Positions 14,092 to 21,143 of a stretch of DNA of 64,000 bases are shown one piece after another. The notes under the pieces were generated by a model. That model worked only from the letters and a program-made list of their open reading frames with translations. It had not been told where the DNA came from and made no database searches. Position 1 is the first letter of the stretch, and each line of letters starts with the position of its first letter. The stretch is from Arthrobacter beigongshangensis (GTDB lineage: Bacteria > Bacillota > Bacilli > Bacillales_A > Planococcaceae), in assembly GCF_016820585.1 (NCBI RefSeq), contig NZ_JADHDX010000010.1, positions 62,001 through 126,000 of the forward strand, written 5' to 3'. A program made the translations under genes and the position numbers.

Positions 14092-14280
14092 TTCAGCAGG
14101 AAAAGCCCTCACCTTTGCAGATGGCAGGAAGAATCCACTTTGCTTCCTGTTCAGTGGATGTCACGGATTTTTTTAGGGCAGCCTAAGTGCGCCGCGTCCT
14201 GCGGCAAGGCTGTATGACCTATATCCTGTAGGCCTCAAGACCGAAAAAATTCGTAACCAATTTCGTCTCGGCGTAATTGA
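14092..14280. repeat. Dispersed palindromic element, copy B
   Basis: This diverged copy shares TTCAGCAGG at the left, GTGGATGTCACGGATTTT, a GACCTATATCCTGTAGGCCTC block also found in copy C, and CGTCTCGGCGTAATTGA at the right. It fills most of the spoIIID-mbl gap. The remaining bases up to mbl hold TAAAAT (about 14329) but no convincing -35 box. Confidence 0.65.
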
Positions 14281-14400
14281 TTGGAAAGAAAGTGGTACCA
14301 AAGTATATTCATTAACGGATAACTATGGTAAAATGTTGAGTTAGGAGAGTATACATATACGGTAGTATTCGATGATCAGGTGGAAGGGGAAACGGAAATA

Positions 14401-15393
14401 ATGTTTGCAAAAGATATTGGGATCGACCTGGGTACAGCCAACGTCTTAATTCACGTAAAAGGAAAAGGGATTGTTCTTAACGAGCCATCTGTTGTCGCGA
14501 TCGACAAGAACTCGAACAAAGTCCTTGCAGTTGGGGAAGAAGCAAGACAAATGGTAGGCAGAACGCCTGGTAATATCATCGCAATTCGCCCATTACGGGA
14601 TGGCGTAATTGCAGATTTTGACATTACGGAAGCCATGTTAACTCATTTCATCAATAGATTAGACGTAAAAGGATTCTTATCAAAGCCACGAATTCTGATT
14701 TGTTGCCCGACAAACGTTACAAGTGTCGAACAGAAAGCGATCCGTCAAGCAGCTGAAAAATCAGGCGGTAAGAAAATATACCTTGAAGAAGAGCCAAAAG
14801 TTGCGGCAATCGGTGCAGGAATGGACATTTTCCAGCCGAGCGGTAATATGGTTATTGATATCGGTGGGGGAACGACAGATGTTGCTGTGCTTTCAATGGG
14901 AGACATCGTTACTTCACAGTCCATCAATGTAGCAGGGGATACATTCGACAGTGATATCACACAATATATTAAAAAACATTATAAATTGCTCATCGGGGAA
15001 CGTACTTCAGAGAATATTAAATTCGACGTTGGCACAGTGTTCCTTGGCGGACGTAAGGAACAGATGGATATTAGAGGACGCGATATGGTAACAGGTCTTC
15101 CGCGTACGATTACCATCACTTCCGACGAAATCGGTGAAGCGTTAAAAGAATCCATTTATTTGATTGTCCAAGCAGCTAAAACAGTTCTAGAACAAACACC
15201 ACCAGAGCTGTCAGCTGATATCATTGATAGAGGCATTTTCCTAACAGGTGGCGGAGCATTGCTACACGGCATTGACCAATTGCTCGCTGAGGAATTAAAA
15301 GTTCCTGTATTTATCTCAGATAATCCTCTCGATTGTGTTGCGATTGGGACAGGCATCTTATTAGACAATATCGACAAAATTGCGGGTCGCTAA
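14401..15393 (+). CDS. mbl: MreB-like actin homologue Mbl
   Basis: Cytoskeletal ATPase that guides lateral wall synthesis. The 330-residue protein begins MFAKDIGIDLGTANVLIHVK, nearly identical to Bacillus Mbl. The second phosphate loop reads DIGGGTTDVAVLS and the adenosine motif FLTGGGALLHGI. I chose ATG at 14401 because it gives the conserved N-terminus; the ORF is open upstream to a GTG at 14380. The stop is followed at once by a copy of the dispersed palindromic element. Confidence 0.96.
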   Translation: MFAKDIGIDLGTANVLIHVKGKGIVLNEPSVVAIDKNSNKVLAVGEEARQMVGRTPGNIIAIRPLRDGVIADFDITEAMLTHFINRLDVKGFLSKPRILICCPTNVTSVEQKAIRQAAEKSGGKKIYLEEEPKVAAIGAGMDIFQPSGNMVIDIGGGTTDVAVLSMGDIVTSQSINVAGDTFDSDITQYIKKHYKLLIGERTSENIKFDVGTVFLGGRKEQMDIRGRDMVTGLPRTITITSDEIGEALKESIYLIVQAAKTVLEQTPPELSADIIDRGIFLTGGGALLHGIDQLLAEELKVPVFISDNPLDCVAIGTGILLDNIDKIAGR

Positions 15394-15583
15394 TCAATCG
15401 CGCCTCGGCGTGATTGCGTCCAGATTTTGAATTGAGCTTGAGGCCTACAGGATGTAGGTCATGCAGTCGTAGCGACAGGACGTCGCGAACTTAGACTGCC
15501 ATCCTTAACTCCCTTCAAAATCTGTGACATCCGCCGGAGGCTTTATCTTCACTCAGCGGGGGCTTTTGCTGAATGAAGATAAA
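15394..15583. repeat. Dispersed palindromic element, copy C
   Basis: It begins at the base after the mbl stop with TCAATCGCGCCTCGGCGTG, then GCGTCCAGATTTTGAA, a central block with GGCCTACAGGATGTAGG, then TTCAAAATCTGTGACATCC and GCCGGAGGC. It ends in a hairpin, TTTATCTTCA...TCAGC pairing with GCTGA...GAAGATAAA (15542-15583). Its orientation is opposite to copy D. The final hairpin may also serve as a terminator for mbl. Confidence 0.8.
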
Positions 15584-15636
15584 ATAATGTCACCCGAGTT
15601 ACGATAGAAAAACTTCAGTAAATAGGAGGCGGGCAC

Positions 15637-16476
15637 ATGTTCCGTGGGTTTTATACAGTTGGGTCAGGTATGATTGCACAGCAGCGGAGAACTGAAATGT
15701 TAGCGAATAACCTAGCGAATGCGAATACACCAGGCTTTAAAGCAGAGCAATCGTCTATTCGGTCATTTCCAGAAATGTACATGTCGAGCATTAATACGGC
15801 ACGTATTCCAACGAAGGATGGTATTCAGTTGAAGGGTTTAACACCAGTTGGACCGATTTCGACAGGCGTTTATATGCAGGAGACGCTGCCATTGTTTGTG
15901 CAAGGTCAACTACGTGAAACAGAACTGACAACGGACGTGGCGCTCATTGACGGCTTTCTACCTGCTGATAATGAAACAGGTACACAAGGCGCTATCTTTT
16001 TCCGTCTGGAAAATCCAAATGGCGGCGAGCACTATACGAAAAATGGTAGCTTTACACTAGATCCAAGCGGCTTCTTGACGAATGCAATGGGGCATTACGT
16101 ATTGGATAGCACTGGGCAACGAATTGCTCTCCAAAATGATGATATACAAATCACCCAGGAAGGCGTTATTCTGGACGGAGAAAATGCTGTGGCAACACTC
16201 GGTATTGCATTCGCACAGCGTCCCGATACATTGCTAAAACAAGGAAACGGGATGTTCGTGACAGAAGGCGGCGAAAACCTTCAAAATGCCAATGCAGTTG
16301 ACGGCGTAACGTATTCCATGCAACAAGGCTATTTGGAAGGCTCCAACGTAGACGCGGCACAAACAATGACGGATATGATGACAGCCTACCGTGCATTTGA
16401 AGCCAATCAAAAAATTCTACAAGCCTACGATCGCAGTATGGAAAAAGCGGTCACTGAAATCGGTCGCGTCAATTAA
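15637..16476 (+). CDS. flhO: Flagellar hook-basal body protein (FlgF/FlgG family)
   Basis: A rod or hook component exported by the flagellar type III system. The 279 residues have the N-terminal rod signature (RRTEMLANNLANANTPGFK) and a C-terminal family helix with YRAFEANQKILQAYD. It is the first of two paralogous genes directly after mbl, as with flhO-flhP in Bacillus. The start follows AAATAGGAGGCGGGC. Confidence 0.92.
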   Translation: MFRGFYTVGSGMIAQQRRTEMLANNLANANTPGFKAEQSSIRSFPEMYMSSINTARIPTKDGIQLKGLTPVGPISTGVYMQETLPLFVQGQLRETELTTDVALIDGFLPADNETGTQGAIFFRLENPNGGEHYTKNGSFTLDPSGFLTNAMGHYVLDSTGQRIALQNDDIQITQEGVILDGENAVATLGIAFAQRPDTLLKQGNGMFVTEGGENLQNANAVDGVTYSMQQGYLEGSNVDAAQTMTDMMTAYRAFEANQKILQAYDRSMEKAVTEIGRVN

Positions 16477-16506
16477 TCAGAAGCTAATTGAAGGGAGTCG
16501 ACATAA

Positions 16507-17343
16507 ATGCTACGCACAATGACAACAGCAACGAACACGTTAAACCAATTACAACAGCAGCTAGATATTATCGGGAATAACCTGTCGAATTCGGCTACTC
16601 ACGGTTATAAATCGAGCGATGCAAAATTTCACGAGCTACTCTATCAGCAATTCAATAACGATAAAGCTGACACGGCACCGCGTCAATCACCGTTGGGCAT
16701 TCGCTATGGATCAGGTGCAGTTCTCGGACAAGCACAAATGAATTGGAAAGTCGGTTCATTGCAATCGACTGAACGCCAACTCGATTTTGCGCTGACAGAA
16801 CCGAAACAATACTTTAATATTTTGATGCCAGGAGACGGTGGAGAACAAACGGTTTATACGCGACAAGGGAATTTCTATATTTCTCCGATAGCGGATGGGC
16901 AAGGTATGCTTGTTAACGCCGATGGTTATCCTGTTGCCAACAGTGCTGGTTTGCCGATTACATTTACAGACGATGTCACAAATTTTACAATGAACGCGAG
17001 TGGAATGCTTGCATTGACACATGCTGACGGTACGGAAGAAACAGTTGAACTAGGCATTACAGTCATGCAACGACCTAATTTGATGGAACGTCTTTCGGCT
17101 ACGAACTTTGGCCTACCGGGAAATTTAGCTGACCTTGGTGTTACAGAGCAACAGGTGCTAACAGACCTTCAAGGTGAAGCACGAAACCAAGTAGGCATAG
17201 AGGCAGGAATGCTTGAAGCATCCAACGTAAACTACGAAAAAGAAATGACAGATCTAATCACTGTTCAACGCTCTTATCAATTCAATGCACGAACAGTTAC
17301 ATTGGCAGATCAGATGCTAGGATTAATTAACGGTATACGATGA
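16507..17343 (+). CDS. flhP: Flagellar hook-basal body protein (FlgG family)
   Basis: Second rod/hook-type protein, 278 residues. The N-terminal motif reads LDIIGNNLSNSATHGYKSS and the C-terminal one VNYEKEMTDLITVQRSYQFNARTV broken by normal variation, the standard termini of axial flagellar proteins. It lies 30 bases after flhO behind GAAGGGAGT and is probably co-transcribed with it and with the EpuA gene that follows. Confidence 0.92.
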   Translation: MLRTMTTATNTLNQLQQQLDIIGNNLSNSATHGYKSSDAKFHELLYQQFNNDKADTAPRQSPLGIRYGSGAVLGQAQMNWKVGSLQSTERQLDFALTEPKQYFNILMPGDGGEQTVYTRQGNFYISPIADGQGMLVNADGYPVANSAGLPITFTDDVTNFTMNASGMLALTHADGTEETVELGITVMQRPNLMERLSATNFGLPGNLADLGVTEQQVLTDLQGEARNQVGIEAGMLEASNVNYEKEMTDLITVQRSYQFNARTVTLADQMLGLINGIR

Positions 17344-17366
17344 AGTTTCTGTAGGGAGTACTGAAA

Positions 17367-17690
17367 ATGACAGATGAAAAACGAAATAGGGTCGACGAGC
17401 TAGAGACACCGACACGGACTCGAGCAACCCGAAAACAACTATCAAATACAGAGCAAAGGTCGCGTAGCACCGAAAGTGAGCAAACGACACCTAAAAAACA
17501 ATTTTGGGTGCAAATCCGTCTTTTGCCAATCTGGCTACGTATTGTTCTCGTCCTGCTGCTACTTGCAGGAGCGGCTATATTAGGTGCTATCATTGGCTAC
17601 GGTTATGTAGGAGATGGACAGCCCGCCGATGTTCTCAAAAAAGAGACATGGACCCACATACTGGATATCATAAATGGGAAAGAGTCGTAA
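17367..17690 (+). CDS. EpuA-type single-span membrane protein
   Basis: A 107-residue protein with a basic, threonine-rich cytoplasmic half (residues 1-45) and a conserved C-terminal block: IRLLPIWLRIVLVLLLL as membrane span, then GYGYVGDGQPADVLKKETW. This matches the family often listed as DNA-directed RNA polymerase subunit beta or EpuA, a label that came from neighbouring rpoB in other genomes. It is not an RNA polymerase subunit by sequence. It lies 23 bases after flhP behind GTAGGGAGT. Function unknown. Confidence 0.8.
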   Translation: MTDEKRNRVDELETPTRTRATRKQLSNTEQRSRSTESEQTTPKKQFWVQIRLLPIWLRIVLVLLLLAGAAILGAIIGYGYVGDGQPADVLKKETWTHILDIINGKES

Positions 17691-17788
17691 AGACTCTTTC
17701 ATTTTTGCTAGCGCTTACCTAACTATGCTGTCCTTTACTTCAATTTATATAATGAATAATACATAAATAACAAATCAGGGGGATAACT

Positions 17789-18232
17789 ATGCTAACAACA
17801 GAACAGATTCAAGCAATCCTGCCGCATCGTTACCCATTTCTCATGGTAGACCGCATACTTGAGGTTGAGGAAGGGAAACGCGCAGTCGGTATTAAAAACG
17901 TAACGATTAATGAAGAGTTTTTCAATGGGCATTTCCCTGGTTATCCAGTGATGCCAGGCGTTTTAATTGTAGAAGCACTAGCGCAAGTTGGAGCAGTCGC
18001 GCTGCTGCAAAAAGAAGAAAATAAAGGTCGTCTTGGTTTCTTTGCTGGCATTGACAATTGCCGCTTTAAACGACAAGTAACGCCAGGGGATACATTACGC
18101 CTTGAGGTAGAAATCACAAGACTTCGAGGAACAATCGTGAAAGCGAAAGCAACAGCAACTGTAGACGGGGAAATTGCCTGTGAAGCAGAAATCACACTAG
18201 CACTAGGTCCCGCCGCTCCTAAAGAGGACTAA
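17789..18232 (+). CDS. fabZ: 3-hydroxyacyl-[acyl-carrier-protein] dehydratase
   Basis: Removes water from 3-hydroxyacyl-ACP in type II fatty-acid synthesis. The 147-residue hot-dog fold protein has the catalytic His48 in [12 protein letters not shown] and Glu62 in VEALAQVGA. The N-terminal [16 protein letters not shown] is the family signature. The start is ATG behind TCAGGGGGATAA. The position after mbl-flhO-flhP matches Bacillus. Confidence 0.96.
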   Translation: MLTTEQIQAILPHRYPFLMVDRILEVEEGKRAVGIKNVTINEEFFNGHFPGYPVMPGVLIVEALAQVGAVALLQKEENKGRLGFFAGIDNCRFKRQVTPGDTLRLEVEITRLRGTIVKAKATATVDGEIACEAEITLALGPAAPKED

Positions 18233-18325
18233 GTTTGCGAATAGATGGAAAAGTAGTTACAATGTCAGTACAGGCCATTGTAAAAAATGACCATGTACTT
18301 TTATAGTAGGAGGGTACAAGTTAGT

Positions 18326-18712
18326 ATGTTTAAAGATCTTTCTCCAAATTTAAAAAGTAGCATTACGAGGTCGATTACACAGACTTTCGAACAATATATG
18401 AGTGACATTGAATGGTCTGAAGATAAATTCAGCATTAATGATTTTATTGCCAATTGGCGTGAATATATCACGACAAAAGCGCTGTGGTATACGAAAATTC
18501 CAGATGAAATGAAAAACGATCCAACTTTTCATGAAGATCTTGCACAGCGTATCAATGAAGTCATTGCGCGAGTTCTTGGCGAACCACCATCTCAAGAGCA
18601 GATTGCGGCTATTCAAGCAATGCAAGAACAGTTAAACTCGCATTATGAGTACCATTGTAAGGCAGAAGCTGTTTACGTTGAAACATTGCTAAAGAATCAT
18701 TTAGGCTTATAA
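18326..18712 (+). CDS. Hypothetical 128-residue soluble protein
   Basis: I do not recognise the family. The protein is predicted mainly helical, with no membrane segment or signal peptide. It is rich in charged residues and in tryptophan early on (WSEDKF, NWREYITTKALWY). I chose ATG at 18326 because GTAGGAGGGTACAAG precedes it; the frame is open further upstream but without a site. It stands between fabZ and a lipoprotein gene. Confidence 0.7.
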   Translation: MFKDLSPNLKSSITRSITQTFEQYMSDIEWSEDKFSINDFIANWREYITTKALWYTKIPDEMKNDPTFHEDLAQRINEVIARVLGEPPSQEQIAAIQAMQEQLNSHYEYHCKAEAVYVETLLKNHLGL

Positions 18713-18809
18713 AAAAGACGCAGGGATAGTTCCTCCTTTTTGGGTCAAGCTACAAAGTATCATACTGATTTGTATGGTAAACGGCTTGTGGAAAGGAGGA
18801 AATCATTTC

Positions 18810-19175
18810 ATGTTCAAAAAAGCGATGCCACTCGTTTTGATGTCGGGACTTGTATTGACCGCTTGTGCAAACAACGGGACAGTTCCGGATAACAACGAAA
18901 CGCCAATGGAAAACGTGGAGGACCGTACAAGGGACCTGACGCCTAACGTTAATGATGGGCAAACGGGACCGAATATGGATGGTCTCGATAACAATCGGGA
19001 CACGAACGGCGTACGTAACGGCGTCATAAATGATAATAACGGTGTTCGTAATGGAGTTATTGACAATGGCACCACAACGAATCCGACTGATGAAATCATT
19101 ACTGACGAAAATACCAACGTACCCAATGAAGTGATCATTGATGAAAAAGTCAACAAGAATGGAACAAACCGCTAA
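18810..19175 (+). CDS. Small Asn/Asp-rich lipoprotein
   Basis: A 121-residue protein with a lipoprotein signal (MFKKAMPLVLMSGLVLTAC; lipobox LTAC, Cys19). The mature part is a low-complexity chain rich in N, D, T and G with two NGVRNGVI repeats. Likely tethered outside the membrane. GTGGAAAGGAGGAAAT is a strong ribosome site and fixes the ATG at 18810. No enzymatic domain is visible; function unknown. A terminator follows. Confidence 0.82.
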   Translation: MFKKAMPLVLMSGLVLTACANNGTVPDNNETPMENVEDRTRDLTPNVNDGQTGPNMDGLDNNRDTNGVRNGVINDNNGVRNGVIDNGTTTNPTDEIITDENTNVPNEVIIDEKVNKNGTNR

Positions 19176-19190
19176 CCGCAAGCCGTATAA

Positions 19191-19219
19191 AAACCGCCTC
19201 CAATGCTGAGGCGGTTTTT
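19191..19219. terminator. Bidirectional terminator
   Basis: AAACCGCCTC pairs with GAGGCGGTTT across a short loop, with T-run on the right and A-run on the left. It serves the lipoprotein gene and may also stop the converging ywpF-like gene. Confidence 0.85.
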
Positions 19220-19246
19220 ATTATGCATACTTATAGAAAGCTTTCA

Positions 19247-19690
19247 TCATTCGTTTACTTCCCCTATATCCCTCTTTAAGCGCGGACGTGAGCGCATATC
19301 CGACTCAAAACGGCGAAGCAAGTCACTGCCTCCCAAGCCTTCCTCAATCAATTCCTCTAATAGCTGCTCCGCATACTGCGAGCGAGCTCGTTTCAAGCGC
19401 CCCTTCAACAAAACAGATACGTGAGTACCAATCTGCTTCACCGCCTCAACCGCAACACTGAATGGAGCCGGATCATTCTCAGGATATGAAATAACAACCT
19501 TCGCATTCAGTAACTCCTTATCCGCCATCCATTTTTCGAAAGTCGGTTGATATGCTTGATCGATGAACATTTCTAGAACCCATAAACGGTGACTGTTTTC
19601 TTGGTTGATAATAATCCCATCAATCAGTGGAAAATCCTGCATACTATCCCCATTTGTAATGCCAATAGATAACATTTTAAATGATTTCAC
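19247..19690 (-). CDS. ywpF: YwpF-like protein
   Basis: A 147-residue soluble protein. The block DFPLIDGIIINQENSHRLW resembles the YwpF family, which lies in the same mbl-fabZ-ssb neighbourhood in Bacillus. The C-terminal third is charged (KGRLKRARSQYAEQLLEEL). It starts at GTG (19690) on the minus strand and converges on the lipoprotein gene. The role of the family is not known; the assignment is from motif and synteny. Confidence 0.62.
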   Translation of the reverse strand: MKSFKMLSIGITNGDSMQDFPLIDGIIINQENSHRLWVLEMFIDQAYQPTFEKWMADKELLNAKVVISYPENDPAPFSVAVEAVKQIGTHVSVLLKGRLKRARSQYAEQLLEELIEEGLGGSDLLRRFESDMRSRPRLKRDIGEVNE

Positions 19691-19962
19691 CGTAAATCAG
19701 CCCCAGTCATTTTCCTTTAATTATACCATAAGTGGAAAAAACGACATGAAGAACTGAAACATGCCAAACTCATAATTTGGAATCGCTAACTGAAGTTTGA
19801 AAAAACGATAGGTAAGGTGTTTTAGCTATTAAAATACTTTTTTAAGATGCCGAAAATGATGGGAAAATAGCGCGAAAGATGGTCAAATCTCGGATTTGGC
19901 GTTTTGCCTGTCTTAGCAGAAAGAAGTAAGATAAATCCAATAACTCGAGGGAGGTGAATCAA

Positions 19963-20412
19963 GTGAATCAGGTTGCACTTGTAGGGCGTATTACGAAAGA
20001 TCCAATCCTGAGAAGAATTTCTGAAGGTAGGATACAAACAAGCTTTGTACTTGCGGTAAATCGTAGCTTCAAAAATCACAATGGTGAAATCGACACAGAT
20101 TTCGTTCTCTGTACGATGTGGGGCAGAGGAGCAGAAAATATGGTGAAACATTGTGGCAAAGGATCTTTGATTGGCGTCGGCGGACGAATTCAATCTAGAA
20201 CGTATGAGCGTGAAGACAAAAGTCGGGTCTATGTAACCGAAGTGATTGGTGAGGATATTCGTTTTATTGCAACGAAAAGGCGCAGCAATGACAACCTATA
20301 CGGTGAAACCGAAGCGACTGGTCGTACAACTGCATCAACGGTTTCAGAGACGAAGGAGGAGGAGCACTTCAACCTACCAAACAGTGAAACGGAAGGATTA
20401 CCGATTTTTTAA
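19963..20412 (+). CDS. ssbB: Single-stranded DNA-binding protein, SsbB-like
   Basis: OB-fold protein that coats single-stranded DNA. The 149 residues begin MNQVALVGRITKDP and include TSFVLAVNRSF and IGVGGRIQSRTYE, the family's core. The tail is acidic and ends LPIF rather than the common DDDLPF, so partner binding may be altered. I chose GTG at 19963, nine bases after GAGGGAGG; the in-frame GTG at 19954 is inside that site. Synteny with ywpH suggests the competence-linked SSB rather than the replicative one. A possible ComK box (AAAA-N5-TTTT) is at 19831. Confidence 0.85.
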   Translation: MNQVALVGRITKDPILRRISEGRIQTSFVLAVNRSFKNHNGEIDTDFVLCTMWGRGAENMVKHCGKGSLIGVGGRIQSRTYEREDKSRVYVTEVIGEDIRFIATKRRSNDNLYGETEATGRTTASTVSETKEEEHFNLPNSETEGLPIF

Positions 20413-20573
20413 CCGGATCACCGATACATAATGGACCGGAAAAAATCGACTGACGGGAGGAGATTTACCGGAAAGCAAACCGGAGCCGCAACAATAAAAA
20501 TTGATATGTGAGAAATAGGAGGGCTAGGCAGTAGATGGGATTGGGGTCCTCTCTCTCCATAGCCTATGTAAAA

Positions 20574-20610
20574 CCTATGCGAAGGTCCATTCAGGGAGTC
20601 CTCGCATAGT
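20574..20610. promoter_or_regulatory. Hairpin downstream of ssb
   Basis: CTATGCGA (20575-20582) pairs with TCGCATAG (20602-20609). No T-run follows. The region 20413-20660 also repeats CCGGA several times. I see no gene in it. Confidence 0.45.
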
Positions 20611-20658
20611 CATTCGGGTAAATACATGACAGAAATGAATGAAAGATCGGGATAGCCA

Positions 20659-20852
20659 TTTAACTTAATTCAGCGGAAGTCCCTCATTTTTATAAGTGGT
20701 GGGATGAACGCTAGATATGTCTTCAAATTCAGTGGGGTCCAAACCTCTGCTGAATGAAGTTAAGCCTCCGGCGGATGTCACAGATTTTGAATGGAGTGAA
20801 TTGAGCAAGCTCAATTCAAAATCTGGACGCAATCACGCCGAGGCGCGATTGA
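20659..20852. repeat. Dispersed palindromic element, copy D
   Basis: The most complete copy. It has a left hairpin (TTTAACTTAATTCAGC pairing with GCTGAATGAAGTTAA), then GCCTCCGGCGGATGTCACAG, ATTTTGAA, an inner stem pairing with TTCAAAAT, CTGGACGCAATC and the terminal ACGCCGAGGCGCGATTGA. It lies in the 20413-20929 gap. Confidence 0.8.
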
Positions 20853-20929
20853 TAATAATTGCAAGTGGGCCCGCATGCAAAGACCACTTTTGCCAGCGGG
20901 CTAATCATAATAGAAGGGAGCATGAAACG

Positions 20930-21091
20930 ATGCAAACACTTGAAAAGGATGTCAAACGGATGGAATTACAAATTGGCCAGCTCATTAGCATTGTCGCCAA
21001 CCAAAATGAGAGACTGAATCGAGTGGAGGAAATGGAACGGAGGAAAAGAATCACGTCAATACAAAGAATACCATTAGCAGAGCGTATGTAA
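20930..21091 (+). CDS. Small coiled-coil protein (53 residues)
   Basis: The ATG at 20930 follows TAGAAGGGAG. The product is helical and charged (LEKDVKRMELQIGQLISIV, then NQNERLNRVEEMERRKR) with heptad spacing of hydrophobic residues, suggesting a short coiled coil. The frame is open upstream to 20717, but that part is translated repeat element and is unlikely to be coding. Function unknown. Confidence 0.6.
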   Translation: MQTLEKDVKRMELQIGQLISIVANQNERLNRVEEMERRKRITSIQRIPLAERM

Positions 21092-21143
21092 CACTAGAAA
21101 AAAGACCCCAAAGCTGTAAACAAGCCCGAGGCCTTCTATTGAA

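Noticed and set aside
17367..17690. RNA polymerase subunit annotation for the EpuA-type protein
   Set aside because: The sequence is a single-span membrane protein with no resemblance to RpoB.
20717..20929. N-terminal extension of the 53-residue coiled-coil ORF
   Set aside because: It is translated dispersed repeat (copy D); the ribosome site is at 20912, before the inner ATG.
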